A stretch of 64,000 nt of DNA from Peptidiphaga gingivicola (GCF_001652275.1 NZ_LVZK01000001.1:1-64000); one strand, 5' to 3'. Counted from the stretch's first letter, positions 1 to 9,700 are shown. Numbers and translations: made by a program. The notes: a model not told the origin generated them from the sequence alone.

Positions 1-21
1 ACCCACCACACACCGACGTCT

Positions 22-795
22 TCACTTCAAAGGCGTCGGCTTCGAACAAGCAAACTTTCTTTGCAGCCGATAGCCGATATCTCGATCCATCTTCCATTTG
101 TCCGAAGACAAACCGCCCGGCTGCCCCGCGGGAAGCTCGTCGGCTGCGACATAGCCGATGCAGAGCCGTATGCTTGTTGGCTTCGAGGGCAGCGCGACTT
201 TCTTGTCGCCTTCGAGGTCGTCATAAGGATTGAAGGGCCTCTGCATGCTTGCCGAACCTTCGACGGTTTGTTTTGGTTCGAGCTTGACAACGGTCTCGTA
301 TGGCGGCTGGACGTAGTTGACGTCCCTGCGAACGGGGAAGAATGCCATTGCTGCAACGACGCCGCTCTTTCTTCCGCCGTCCGGTATGACGGAGACGGTC
401 GGGGAGTGGACAGCCCAAACGGTCTGCGAGGAATCGTTCGTTAGCTTGTACTTGAACATAACCGACGTGGAACCGACGGTCGGCTCGACAGAGACAGTCA
501 CATCTGCGGAGACGACCGAATCGGTGATCTGAATCGGACTGGAAGCCCCGGAGCTCCCAGCGCCTGGGCTTGACGCCCCACGATTGCCCGTCGATCCGCT
601 GGATGTCTTGTTCCCCGCGGACCTTCGGCTGGTCACGTCCGAAGAAGGGACTCCAGGTTTGGATCCGCCTCCCGCGCCGCACGCAGACAAGAGGGACATC
701 GTCGCCAGGACGACAAGGGAAAGACGGAGCCTCTTCCTTTGCGACGTACGTGCGCCCCCAGAGAAATGCCGCCCTTGTAGAATCCGCATAGTCAC
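22..795 (-). CDS. secreted lipoprotein, unknown function
   Basis: A 257-residue protein whose N-terminus has a basic stretch, a hydrophobic segment and a lipobox (LLSACG), so it should be exported and lipid-anchored. A Ser/Gly-rich linker of about 50 residues follows, then a C-terminal domain of roughly 170 residues that resembles DUF4352-like beta-sandwich domains only in general feel; I do not recognise the family. The start codon is a GTG whose GTGA overlaps the stop of the upstream effector, and an ATG two codons later would also work. Translational coupling to the effector suggests a related job, such as protecting the producer or aiding surface placement, but that is inference. Confidence 0.75.
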   Translation of the reverse strand: MTMRILQGRHFSGGARTSQRKRLRLSLVVLATMSLLSACGAGGGSKPGVPSSDVTSRRSAGNKTSSGSTGNRGASSPGAGSSGASSPIQITDSVVSADVTVSVEPTVGSTSVMFKYKLTNDSSQTVWAVHSPTVSVIPDGGRKSGVVAAMAFFPVRRDVNYVQPPYETVVKLEPKQTVEGSASMQRPFNPYDDLEGDKKVALPSKPTSIRLCIGYVAADELPAGQPGGLSSDKWKMDRDIGYRLQRKFACSKPTPLK

Positions 796-2558
796 TTATA
801 GCTTTCTCGCTTGGGAAGCCCCATCTCTTTGCGCAATCCATTCTCAGTGTACTGAAGGGGATGCTTCGGATCGATGACTTCCGGAGTGTTCGGATCGTTG
901 TCGTGGTCGATCGGCAGGCCCGTCGCCTGACGCTCGGCGACTTTTACGCCGTGGTCCTCAGTTGCGTCGCCACTATAATCCTCGTCACGGAGCGTGCCGT
1001 AAGTGAAATCGTGTACGTGACCCAGCTCGTGTTGCAAGACGACGACCGGAGGGCCCCCTCGGAAATCGTCGAAGGTAGGGAGATACTTCACCTTGTAGTG
1101 ATCTCCATCCGGACTTGCACTCGCCTTGCTGTTGTAGTCGTCCGGGTTCCTTTGCTGATATTCGCTGATCGTCAGAGTCTTCTCCCGTCCGAAAAGAGCG
1201 GATAGGTCGTGAGACGCCTGCAAGCTCCCAAGCTGCCGCTGGCCGGTGGGCGAGGCTCGCAACATGTCGAGATCCGCCTCAGTTCGCTCGACGAACTCCT
1301 TGCTGCCCTCGACTTTGACGAAGGGCGTGTCCTCGGGAATCTCAACGGTGACGTCTTTCTCGTTGCTCGACCCTTTCGCCGGGGAATCGTCATAACTGGT
1401 GTCTGCACCCCCGCCGCCTATAGCGACATCGCTGCCGAGCCCTCCGTAAGAAACGTCGTCGCCGGCCCCTCCGAATATCTTGTCGTCCCCTCTTCCGCCC
1501 GACAGCACGTCGTTCCCCGAGCCGCCGTAGAGCATATCCTCGCCTTTCCCTCCCTCGAGGTAGTCTTGGTCGTCCCCTCCCGAAAGGCGGTCGTCGCCGT
1601 TCAGACCATAGAGGGTGTCCCTTCCGCTGCCGCCGAACATCCGATCGTCGCCGTCCTGGCCGTCCATGTAATCGTTCCCGCTGCCGCCAGACACGTAATC
1701 GTTGCCCCCGCCGGCTTTGATTTCGTCGTTCCCGACGCCGCCGAGAATGCGATCGCCGCTTCCGCCGCCGTTGATTCTGTCGTCACCCGCACCGCCCGAA
1801 AGCGTGAATCCAACCGAAGAGCCCTCTGGCACCGTTATCGTGTCGTTGCCGCCTCCGCCTCGGATCGTCAGATTGTACCCGGGCGGTATCGCATACGAAA
1901 CGCCGTCGATTGTCACGATCTGCTGGTTGGTGGCCGGATCGGTCTCCACCGTGATGTTATTGTCGCCCTTGCCCGCGGTGACGACGGCCTGATCGCCTGA
2001 CAACGTGATCCCCACATTGTCGGAGTCGGCGGGCAGCCCCTTGACGAAAGGGTCTGTTCCGTCGGATTTGCTGCGAGAACGGGAAGCAAGGTCGTTCCAC
2101 GATCCCACGGCATCGGCGAGTTCTTGCGAACAGCCGTCCAGCTCCGCCCCCAGCGAGGATCTGATTTCGTTTGCCACCTTTCTCTCAGCCTCTATGCGGT
2201 CTTCCTCCGCTGCGTCTTTCGGGAAGAACAGCGGGCCAACGCGCGCAATTCCGGACAGTTTCGCCCAAGAGTTATCGAGATGCCCCTGAGCGGCCTTAAC
2301 CGCTCCCGAGGCATGAACAAGCGCCGAAGATATCCTCGTCGCGATCGACGAGGCTTCGTCCATGTCCTTGATGGCAGACGAGGAACTCTCGTCGAAAGAG
2401 TCCGCCGAATCACCGGTCCAGCTGCCAAGCGCGTTAGTGCTCGCCGTCGAAAAACCGTCTCTCGCCGACTGCGCCGTCTCAGAGACAGACTTCCACCCGT
2501 TGGACGCCGCCGTCAGAGCCCCGGCGTCGGCGTTAAGCTGCCAATCCCCGAAACTCAT
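792..2558 (-). CDS. WXG100-type / RTX-repeat / M91-like zinc metalloprotease effector
   Basis: A 588-residue modular protein. Residues 1-160 are helical with a W47-T48-G49 turn, as in WXG100 or LXG substrates of type VII (ESX) secretion. Residues about 232-390 hold a run of GGxGxDxx nonapeptides typical of calcium-binding RTX beta-rolls. Residues 505-585 contain HELGH (510-514), then AERQATGLPIDHDNDP and a TENGLR segment, matching what I know of M91 (NleD-like) zinc metallopeptidases, with E542 a possible third zinc ligand. There is no Sec signal. The gene overlaps the small WXG-like gene upstream by ATGA and the lipoprotein gene downstream. I infer a type VII-secreted protease toxin or effector; no secretion machinery is in the window. 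Confidence 0.8.
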   Translation of the reverse strand: MSFGDWQLNADAGALTAASNGWKSVSETAQSARDGFSTASTNALGSWTGDSADSFDESSSSAIKDMDEASSIATRISSALVHASGAVKAAQGHLDNSWAKLSGIARVGPLFFPKDAAEEDRIEAERKVANEIRSSLGAELDGCSQELADAVGSWNDLASRSRSKSDGTDPFVKGLPADSDNVGITLSGDQAVVTAGKGDNNITVETDPATNQQIVTIDGVSYAIPPGYNLTIRGGGGNDTITVPEGSSVGFTLSGGAGDDRINGGGSGDRILGGVGNDEIKAGGGNDYVSGGSGNDYMDGQDGDDRMFGGSGRDTLYGLNGDDRLSGGDDQDYLEGGKGEDMLYGGSGNDVLSGGRGDDKIFGGAGDDVSYGGLGSDVAIGGGGADTSYDDSPAKGSSNEKDVTVEIPEDTPFVKVEGSKEFVERTEADLDMLRASPTGQRQLGSLQASHDLSALFGREKTLTISEYQQRNPDDYNSKASASPDGDHYKVKYLPTFDDFRGGPPVVVLQHELGHVHDFTYGTLRDEDYSGDATEDHGVKVAERQATGLPIDHDNDPNTPEVIDPKHPLQYTENGLRKEMGLPKRESYK

Positions 2559-2857
2559 TTGACCCTCAACTCCTCCGCCGCTTCCTCATCGGCAGTCGAC
2601 AGCAGCCGCACCGAATCGTGCATGCCCTCGGATGCCTGTTCGAGCAGACCGGAGAGCACGTCAAAAGCGCTTTCGGCCGCCGACACGCAATCCTCGTGTG
2701 TTTGAACCAGCAACTCGCCTTGGGAGACGTTCCCGGCCGCCGTTCCCGGAACCGACGACAGGGACGCCGACCCGTTTTGCCAACCCGTCCGCAAAGCAAC
2801 GGACTGGTCGAGTGTTTTCGTCGCCTCTCCAGTGACAACTTCGGTATCGATATACAT
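2555..2857 (-). CDS. small WXG100-like partner protein
   Basis: A 100-residue, predicted all-helical, acidic protein without a signal sequence. It contains GWQNG around residues 26-30 and no canonical central WxG, so assignment to the WXG100/ESX superfamily rests on size, composition and position. It directly precedes the WXG-RTX-protease gene and overlaps it by four bases. ESX substrates are commonly secreted as heterodimers with a small helical partner encoded upstream, and that is the likely role. The start is an ATG preceded by an AAGGGCTGGAGA-type ribosome binding site. An AT-rich stretch upstream (about 2880-3025) probably holds the operon promoter. Confidence 0.6.
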   Translation of the reverse strand: MYIDTEVVTGEATKTLDQSVALRTGWQNGSASLSSVPGTAAGNVSQGELLVQTHEDCVSAAESAFDVLSGLLEQASEGMHDSVRLLSTADEEAAEELRVK

Positions 2858-3374
2858 TCTCCAGCCCTTCCGTGAAGCACGGTCTGATTACTGGATATGG
2901 TATCTCTAAAGTCCTCAAAATGACTGGGTAGATCACCCCAATAAACAAAACGCTTTAAATTCAACAGAAATGGCAAACAGCTCTGACAAACTACTACATG
3001 ATTTATAGTACCGATTTTCCGCACTTATGAGTGCGAGAAAGACCGGCGGCAAGCCAGCGACAGGCAGGCAAGCACAACACGCATCGGCGAGCACGACACG
3101 CATCGGAGAGCACAACACAGACAAGCAAGCACGACACGCATCGGAGAGCTCGCCACATGTAGGCGAATGCGAGAAAGGCGGCCACGCGTCAGCAAACTCG
3201 CCAAGAGGTTTTCGACTCCTCGCGCCGGAAGGCAGAGAAGACTCGCCAGGAGGCTTTCGCCTCGTACGGAAAGCCGGGAAGACTCGCCACGCCTCAGCGC
3301 GCCAGCAGACTCGCCACGTCAGCAAACTTGCCAAGTATCGCCAAACTCGCCAAGCGTCGCCGGGCCAGCGGGCT
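2858..3374. other. intergenic region with AT-rich promoter zone and short direct repeats
   Basis: About 517 bases without a convincing gene. The half next to the WXG operon (2880-3020) is unusually AT-rich for this genome and is a plausible promoter zone. The other half holds low-complexity sequence: three near-identical copies of a 20-mer starting GCACRACACGCATCGG at about 3072, 3091 and 3129, then many ACTCGCCA-type motifs up to 3360. Open frames here are composed of repeats and are not supported as genes. Confidence 0.6.
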
Positions 3375-4370
3375 CTAGGCCGAACGGTCCACCGTCAGAC
3401 GCGCAAACCTGACAAGCTCCTCGCGGATTTCGCCCTCGGGCAGGAAGCGGATGCTTTCAATAGCGCGAGAAACCCAATCCTGGGCCATTTCACGGGTCTC
3501 CTCGAGGACGGAGTGGCACCTCAGGCGCGCGACGACGTCGGCGAGCGCCTCGTCGCCAGAAAGGTCGGCGTTGTCGAGCAGATCGAGGATCGCCGCGCCC
3601 TCGGCGTCGAGCGCGCCCTTCTCCCCGAGCTCGCGCAGCAACAACGTCGGCATCGTGTCGACCCCCTCCCGAAGGTCGGTCCCGGGAGTCTTCCCCGTGA
3701 CGGCGCCGTCGGACTCAATGTCAATGACGTCGTCGGCGAGCTGGAAGGCCACACCGATGCACTCCCCGTACTGCGCAAGGGCGTCCGCGAGCTCCCACGA
3801 TCCGCCGGAAAAGAGCACGCCGTAGCGCGCGGAGGTGGCGATGAGCGAGCCCGTTTTGTCCTCCAAAACGCGGATGTAGTGGTCGCGCGGCGATACGCTC
3901 GCCCGGGGGCCGATCGTCTCGTGAAGCTGCCCCTGGCACAGCCGCTCGAACGTCGTGGCGTGCAGCTTGACGGCCTGCGGGCCGAGCTTCGACGTGACTA
4001 GCGATGCCCTGGCAAATAGGACGTCTCCGGCGAGGATCGCCACAGAGTTTCCAAACAGCGACTGAACGGAGGGAACGCCGCGGCGCATGGGGGCGTCGTC
4101 CATGACGTCGTCGTGGTACAGGGACGCCAAATGGGTCAGCTCGACGGCGACCGCCGAATCGAGGACGGCCTCGGCCCCGGGCCTCGGCCCGAGCTCGGCC
4201 GCCAAGAGGACGAGGGCCGGACGAAGACGCTTGCCCCCGGCGCCGACGAGATGCGTCGTCGCCGGATCGACCTGCAGATCGTCCAGACGCACTTCCTCGC
4301 CGAGGCGACGCTCGACGGCTTCCATACGCCTGCCGAGGCGTTCGGCCAACGTACTAGTTTCTAGGGCCAC
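3375..4370 (-). CDS. polyprenyl diphosphate synthase (menaquinone side chain)
   Basis: A 331-residue trans-isoprenyl diphosphate synthase that condenses isopentenyl diphosphate onto allylic primers. The first aspartate-rich motif is YHDDVMDDAPMRRG and the second is FQLADDVIDIESD, both intact, with GKRLRPAL near the N-terminus. The GTG start lies three bases after the nuoN stop, so it is the last gene of the nuo transcript. Placement at the end of complex I and near menA, menG and menJ points to the long prenyl chain of menaquinone (octaprenyl/heptaprenyl type, often called HepT, GrcC or IspB-like). The chain length cannot be read from the sequence by eye. Confidence 0.88.
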   Translation of the reverse strand: MALETSTLAERLGRRMEAVERRLGEEVRLDDLQVDPATTHLVGAGGKRLRPALVLLAAELGPRPGAEAVLDSAVAVELTHLASLYHDDVMDDAPMRRGVPSVQSLFGNSVAILAGDVLFARASLVTSKLGPQAVKLHATTFERLCQGQLHETIGPRASVSPRDHYIRVLEDKTGSLIATSARYGVLFSGGSWELADALAQYGECIGVAFQLADDVIDIESDGAVTGKTPGTDLREGVDTMPTLLLRELGEKGALDAEGAAILDLLDNADLSGDEALADVVARLRCHSVLEETREMAQDWVSRAIESIRFLPEGEIREELVRFARLTVDRSA

Positions 4371-4372
4371 CG

Positions 4373-5953
4373 TCAGAGTATAAACGCCATGGCGTTGTCG
4401 AGAAAGCTCCACACCGCGTTCGGCGCGACGCCCGTCAGCACGATTCCCGCGGCCGCGGCCAAAATCGCCGCCGCCGAAAGCCCTTCGGAAGCGACCGTCG
4501 CCGTCCCCGGCGCCGGATCTCTGAAGAACATGAGAAGTATGAGGCGGAAGTAGAAGAAAGCCGTGGCGGCCGAGGCGAGGACCGCGAGGAACACGAGCAC
4601 CGCTTCGCCCGAGGAATACCCCGCCTTGAACACAAAGAACTTGCCCATGAAACCGCCGGTGAGCGGAATGCCCGCAAACGAAAGCAGGAACAGCGCCATC
4701 GCCCCGGCGAGGAACGGGTTCGTCTTGCCCAAGCCCCGCCAAGCGCGCAACGACGTCGCCTCGCCCAGAATGCTGCCGTCGGCGCTCTTCTGACGAACCA
4801 GGGTCACGACGGCGAAGGCGCCGACCGACGCCAAGCCATAGGCGAGCAGGTAGAAGGCGACCGAGCGGATGCCGTCCCGGGAGTACGCCCCGACGCCGAT
4901 GAGCACAAACCCGGCGTGGGCGATCGAGGAGTAGGCGAGCATGCGTTTGACGTCGGACTGGACGATTCCGCCGACCGTGCCCACGAGCATCGTCAGGATG
5001 ACGATCGCCCAAAAGACGGGCCGAAGCTCGGTCTCGGCCCCGCGTCCGATCGAGTAGGCGAACCTGAGCATCGCGCCAAAGGCCGCGATCTTCGTTCCAG
5101 CGGCCATGAAGCCCGTGACGGGCGTCGGGGCGCCCTGGTAGGCGTCGGGCGTCCACGAATGGAAAGGGGCGGCTCCGACCTTGAAAAGGAGGCCTGCCAA
5201 GACGAGCGCCGAGCCGGCGACGAGCAGCGCGTCCATTCCGGTGCTTTGAAGCAGAGCCGATGCGATGGACCAATAGTCGAGCGAGCCGGAGAAGCCGTAG
5301 AGCAGAGCCGCACCCATGAGAAAGAACGCGGAGGAGAACGCGCCGAGGATGAAGTACTTGAGCGCGGCCTCCTGGGAGAGGGCGCGGCGCCGTCGGGCCG
5401 TCGCACACAGAACGTAGAGCGGGAGCGAAAGCACCTCGAGGGCGATGAAGAGCGTGAGAAGGTCGCCCGCGGACGTGAAGGCGAGCATGCCGCCGACGGC
5501 GAACAGGCCGAGCGGGAAAATCTCCGTCTGCTCGTACCCGGCCTCCGTGGCCTCGCGTTCGTCGAGCGACCCGGGCTCCGTCGCGGCGGAGGCGGCGAAC
5601 GATCCCTCTCCGGTCCTCGTGCGATCGGCGAAGACGAGGAAGGCGAGCAGAGAGCACACCAGGATGAACGCCTGGAAAGCCAGGGCGGGGAGATCCTCCT
5701 GCAGAGTCCCGACGCCGGCGGGCCTCTCGCCCGCGAGTTTGACGGCGGACTTCGGCCCGTCGTCAAGAACGGCCGTCCATCGCCACACGACCGCGGCGAG
5801 CGCGCCGGCCAGCGCGGCCAGCGACAGCGTCGCCTGGACCGGCCTCCTCGCGCGCCGGGGGACGAAGGCCTCGACGAGCACGCCGAAGACTGCCGTGCCC
5901 AAGACAATGAGGATGGGAGTGAGCGCCGCCCATTCGATCGTAGGAGTTGTCAC
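4373..5953 (-). CDS. nuoN: NADH-quinone oxidoreductase subunit N
   Basis: A 526-residue polytopic membrane subunit of respiratory complex I, one of the three antiporter-like proton-pumping subunits. The family signature HSWTPDAYQGAPTPVTGFMA is present (about residues 252-271), as is a conserved lysine in the discontinuous-helix region. A charged insert around residues 110-145 separates early helices. The ATG start overlaps the nuoM stop, and the stop is followed after two bases by the prenyl synthase GTG. Length and order are normal for an actinobacterial nuo operon. Confidence 0.96.
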   Translation of the reverse strand: MTTPTIEWAALTPILIVLGTAVFGVLVEAFVPRRARRPVQATLSLAALAGALAAVVWRWTAVLDDGPKSAVKLAGERPAGVGTLQEDLPALAFQAFILVCSLLAFLVFADRTRTGEGSFAASAATEPGSLDEREATEAGYEQTEIFPLGLFAVGGMLAFTSAGDLLTLFIALEVLSLPLYVLCATARRRRALSQEAALKYFILGAFSSAFFLMGAALLYGFSGSLDYWSIASALLQSTGMDALLVAGSALVLAGLLFKVGAAPFHSWTPDAYQGAPTPVTGFMAAGTKIAAFGAMLRFAYSIGRGAETELRPVFWAIVILTMLVGTVGGIVQSDVKRMLAYSSIAHAGFVLIGVGAYSRDGIRSVAFYLLAYGLASVGAFAVVTLVRQKSADGSILGEATSLRAWRGLGKTNPFLAGAMALFLLSFAGIPLTGGFMGKFFVFKAGYSSGEAVLVFLAVLASAATAFFYFRLILLMFFRDPAPGTATVASEGLSAAAILAAAAGIVLTGVAPNAVWSFLDNAMAFIL

Positions 5954-7449
5954 TTCGCGCTCCCTTCAATGGCGACTGTTGAGGACTGCACGGCCGCCGG
6001 CCTCACGGCGTCGACGAGGGGCGAGGGGAAGAACCCGAGGGCGAGCATCGCCGCCACAAGGATTCCCGCGACCGTTTTCTCGCGCGCGTCGAGGTCCGGC
6101 ACGGCGACGTCGGGCTTGGGGCCCGTGAAGATCCGCTGGTACGGAAGAAGTATGTAGACGGCCGCGAGAATCACGGCAAGCACGGCGACGAGGGCGAACG
6201 CCCTGTGCACCTTGAACGTCCCCATGAGCACAAGATACTCCGGCACAAAGCCGGAAAGCCCTGGCAGGGCGATCGTCGCCAGCCCCGACACGAGGAAGAC
6301 CCCGGCGATCACAGGCGTCACACGCTGCCATCCGCCATACGTGGTGATGAGCGCGTCGCCCCCGCGGCGGCGCAGGAAGCCGACCGTCAGGAACAGAGCG
6401 CCCGTTGCGACGCCGTGGGCGACCATGTAGACGATCGCGCCGGTCATCGCCGTCGAACTGCCGGAAAAGACGCCGAGCACGATGAAGCCGAAGTGGCTGA
6501 CCGAGGTGTAGGCGATGAGGCGCATGAGGTCGTTCGAAGCGATTGCCATGAAGGCGCCCCAGAAGATCGATATGACGGCGAAGACCATGACGGGGACGGC
6601 GGCGGACTTCGCGGCGTCGGGCGCAATGGGCAGGCACAGAGCGATCATGCCGTAGGTCCCGACCTTGTCGAGAACGCCGACGAGCAGAGTGGACGTTCCC
6701 GCCGGCGCCTTCTCGGCCGCGTCGGGAAGCCAGGTGTGGACGGGGAACATCGGCGCCTTGATCGCAAAGGCCGCGAAGAACGTGAGGAAGACGAGCATGC
6801 CGTTGCCGCCGGCGGCCTGCGCGGCCGATTCGAAGAGCAGGCCCTTGGAGCCCTCTGCGCGAGCCGCGAGCGCGACGACGCCCACGAGCATGACGAGCCC
6901 GCCGAAAAGCGAGTAGAGGACGAACTTGATCGCGGCGCGCGACGCGCCTTCCCCGCCGTACCGGCCGATGAGGAAGTACATCGGCAGGATCATGAGCTCG
7001 AAGAGGACATAGAAAAGGAAGACGTCGCGCGCGGCGAAAATGCCGATCATCACTGCTTCTAGAGCGAGCACCCAGCCGACGTACCCGGCGACCCTGTTCG
7101 GGGTCTCGCCTCGGAAGTCGCCGGCCGCCGCGAGCAGAACGAGCGGAACGAGGAAGACGGCCAGACCCACCATCACCAGGCCCATGCCGTTGACTCCCCA
7201 CGCAACGCTTGCCCCGATCTGCGGGATCCACGAATAGTCCTCGGCCAGCTGGACGCGGCCGGCGGCGTCGAAGTCGAAGCCGGCCGCGGCGCCGACGAAG
7301 AGGGCGAGAATCAGGCCCGAAAGGCCGACGCCGAAGACGATGGCGTGCTCCCTCAACGGTTTGACAAGCCACAGGAGAAGCGCGCCTAGGAGCGCCACGA
7401 CGATGAGGACGGTCAGCCAGGGAAAGGCTGCCTCGATGACGTTGTGCAT
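5950..7449 (-). CDS. nuoM: NADH-quinone oxidoreductase subunit M
   Basis: A 499-residue antiporter-like membrane subunit of complex I with about 14 predicted helices. The segment PMFPVHTWLPDAAEKAPAGTS carries the conserved His, Asp and Glu of the Nuo L/M/N family, and FYVLFELMILPMYFLIGRYG carries the conserved helix-5 glutamate. It translocates protons when NADH electrons reach menaquinone. It lies 15 bases after nuoL and overlaps nuoN by ATGA, so expression is coupled with the distal membrane arm. Confidence 0.96.
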   Translation of the reverse strand: MHNVIEAAFPWLTVLIVVALLGALLLWLVKPLREHAIVFGVGLSGLILALFVGAAAGFDFDAAGRVQLAEDYSWIPQIGASVAWGVNGMGLVMVGLAVFLVPLVLLAAAGDFRGETPNRVAGYVGWVLALEAVMIGIFAARDVFLFYVLFELMILPMYFLIGRYGGEGASRAAIKFVLYSLFGGLVMLVGVVALAARAEGSKGLLFESAAQAAGGNGMLVFLTFFAAFAIKAPMFPVHTWLPDAAEKAPAGTSTLLVGVLDKVGTYGMIALCLPIAPDAAKSAAVPVMVFAVISIFWGAFMAIASNDLMRLIAYTSVSHFGFIVLGVFSGSSTAMTGAIVYMVAHGVATGALFLTVGFLRRRGGDALITTYGGWQRVTPVIAGVFLVSGLATIALPGLSGFVPEYLVLMGTFKVHRAFALVAVLAVILAAVYILLPYQRIFTGPKPDVAVPDLDAREKTVAGILVAAMLALGFFPSPLVDAVRPAAVQSSTVAIEGSAK

Positions 7450-7464
7450 GATGCTCTCCTCTTC

Positions 7465-9384
7465 CTACAGCCGCGCCGCCAGGGCCGCGACGAGCACGAT
7501 TACGACGCCGAAAGTCATGTACGAGGCGTACGTGCGGGCGTAGCCGTTCTGCAGGCGCGTGCTCAAGCGGCCGACGGCCGACGTCCCCTTCGCCACGCCC
7601 TCGACCGCGCCGTCGACGGCGCGCGCGTCCGTTGCGGCGACGGCCGACGTCAAAGCCATGCCGGGTTTCATGAAGACATTCTCATTGAACGCGTCCTGGT
7701 ATAGGTCCGCACGCGCCGCGCGCACGAGGGCGTTGCCCTCCGGGGCCCGCGTTGGGACCGGACTGGCCGCGTACATCTTCCACGCCGCGCCGGCGCCGGC
7801 GGCGACGAGGACGAGCGTGCCGAGGGTGATGGCAGAAACGGGAAGAACGGGCTCCCCGTGGGCGGCGGGGCCGACGACCGGCTCGAGCCATTCGACGAAG
7901 CCCGCCGCGTTGAGGACGAAGCCGAGTCCGATCGATCCCACGGCCAACAAGATCTGCGGGACGCACATCGTGGCGGGCGCCTCATGTGGGTGCTTGGCTC
8001 CGGCGCCTTCGCTGGCGAACCGCTCCTCGCCGTGGAAGACCATGAAGAACAGCCGCGACATGTAGAAGGCCGTCAGTCCGGCGACGGCCATCGTCAGGCC
8101 GCCGAAAACCCACGGGCGCCATCCTTCGCCGACGAAGGCGGCCTCGATGATCTTGTCCTTCGAGAAGTACCCCGAGAGGAAGGGGAAGCCGATGATGGCG
8201 AGGTATCCGGCCAGGAACGTAGCCCACGTGACCGGCAGGCGCTTGTGAAGGCCGCCGAATCGGCGCATGTCCACCTCGTCGTCCATCGCGTGCATGACCG
8301 ACCCAGCGCCGAGGAACATGTTCGCCTTGAAGAAGCCGTGGGTGACGAGATGGAAGACGGCGAAGGCCGCGCCCGCGGGGCCGAGGGCCGCGGCGAGCAT
8401 CATGTAGCCGATCTGGGACATCGTGGAGGCGGCGAGGACCTTCTTCATGTCGTCCTTGGCCGAGCCCACGATCGCCCCGAACACCAGCGTGACCGTGCCT
8501 ATGACGGCGACGGCCAGCTGCGCCGAGTCGCTTGCGTCGTAGACGAAGCCGGAACGCACCATGAGGTAGACGCCGGCGGTGACCATCGTGGCGGCGTGGA
8601 TGAGGGCGGAGACCGGCGTCGGGCCGGCCATCGCGTCGCCGAGCCAGGCTTGAAGCGGGAACTGGGCGGACTTTCCGCACGCGCCGACGAGGAGCAGGAC
8701 GCCGATCGCGAGGAGGGTGCCCGACCCCGCTTTGGCGGCGCCGGCTGCGACGCCGTCGAAAGTCACCGTGCCGAAAGACGAAACCATGAGCATCATCGCG
8801 GCGAGCAGGCCTACGTCGCCCACGCGGTTCATGACGAAGGCCTTCTTGCCTGCGGCCGCGTAGGCCGGGACCTGGTTCCAGAAGGAGATGAGGAGGTAGG
8901 AGGCGAGCCCCACGCCCTCCCAGCCGACGAACATCACCGCGTAGGAGTCGCCGAGGACGAGCAGCAGCATCGAGGCGACGAACAGGTTGAGATAGGCGAA
9001 GAAACGAGTCTTGGCCGGGTCGTGTTCCATATACCCGACGGAGTAGACGTGGATGAGGGTTCCGACGAAGGTCACCAGCATGAGGAAGGTGACGGACAGC
9101 GGATCGACCCGGAGGGAGAGATCGACGACGAAGTCGCCCGTCGCAAACCATCGGTACAGCCGCACCCGCATCGCCCTCTCTTCTGGGGATGCGCCGATGA
9201 GCTGGACAAGCGCCGCCGAGCCGACGAGCAGTGAGAGGCCCGACGCGCCGACGGCCAGCCAGTGGCCCCAGCTTTCTACCCTCTTTCCGGCGACGAGCAG
9301 GACGCCCGAAGCGAGGAGGGGGACGGCGACGCACAGCCACACGAGGGCCGCGGCTCCCGAGGCCGAAGTGATTTCCATAGTCAA
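7465..9384 (-). CDS. nuoL: NADH-quinone oxidoreductase subunit L
   Basis: A 639-residue antiporter-like subunit, the most distal pump of complex I. It shows the family core (FVGWEGVGLASYLLISFW and the AQFPLQAWLGDAMAGPTPVSALIHAATMV region) and a long C-terminal part that should contain the lateral helix HL spanning the membrane arm. Normal length. It follows nuoK after 16 bases and precedes nuoM by 15 bases, the only two short gaps in the distal half of the operon. Confidence 0.96.
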   Translation of the reverse strand: MTMEITSASGAAALVWLCVAVPLLASGVLLVAGKRVESWGHWLAVGASGLSLLVGSAALVQLIGASPEERAMRVRLYRWFATGDFVVDLSLRVDPLSVTFLMLVTFVGTLIHVYSVGYMEHDPAKTRFFAYLNLFVASMLLLVLGDSYAVMFVGWEGVGLASYLLISFWNQVPAYAAAGKKAFVMNRVGDVGLLAAMMLMVSSFGTVTFDGVAAGAAKAGSGTLLAIGVLLLVGACGKSAQFPLQAWLGDAMAGPTPVSALIHAATMVTAGVYLMVRSGFVYDASDSAQLAVAVIGTVTLVFGAIVGSAKDDMKKVLAASTMSQIGYMMLAAALGPAGAAFAVFHLVTHGFFKANMFLGAGSVMHAMDDEVDMRRFGGLHKRLPVTWATFLAGYLAIIGFPFLSGYFSKDKIIEAAFVGEGWRPWVFGGLTMAVAGLTAFYMSRLFFMVFHGEERFASEGAGAKHPHEAPATMCVPQILLAVGSIGLGFVLNAAGFVEWLEPVVGPAAHGEPVLPVSAITLGTLVLVAAGAGAAWKMYAASPVPTRAPEGNALVRAARADLYQDAFNENVFMKPGMALTSAVAATDARAVDGAVEGVAKGTSAVGRLSTRLQNGYARTYASYMTFGVVIVLVAALAARL

Positions 9385-9400
9385 TTCACACCTCTTCCGG

Positions 9401-9700
9401 TCAGTGCTTGAGCTGGTTCGCGCCGTCGAGCGATGCGGACCGGTGGGTTGTGAAAATGGAAATGACGATCGCCAGGCCGACGACGACCTCGGCGGCCGCG
9501 ACCACCATGACGAAGAAGGCGAAGACCTGGCCCTCGACGTTCCCCCACATCCGGGAGAACGCCACGAGCGCGAGGTTGCAGGAGTTGAGCATGATCTCGA
9601 CGCCCAAGAGCGCGATGATCGCGTTCTTCCGGGTGAGGACGGCGGCCCCGCCGATGGAAAATAGGACGACGGCCAAAACGACGTACAGCATGAGATTCAA
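9401..9700 (-). CDS. nuoK: NADH-quinone oxidoreductase subunit K
   Basis: A 99-residue, three-helix membrane subunit of complex I with the two membrane glutamates expected for NuoK (in [14 protein letters not shown] and [12 protein letters not shown]), part of the proton path. I chose the TTG start at 9700 because a strong AAGGAGG lies 7 bases upstream; the internal ATG three codons later is too far from it. The TTG overlaps the end of nuoJ. Confidence 0.93.
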   Translation of the reverse strand: MNLMLYVVLAVVLFSIGGAAVLTRKNAIIALLGVEIMLNSCNLALVAFSRMWGNVEGQVFAFFVMVVAAAEVVVGLAIVISIFTTHRSASLDGANQLKH

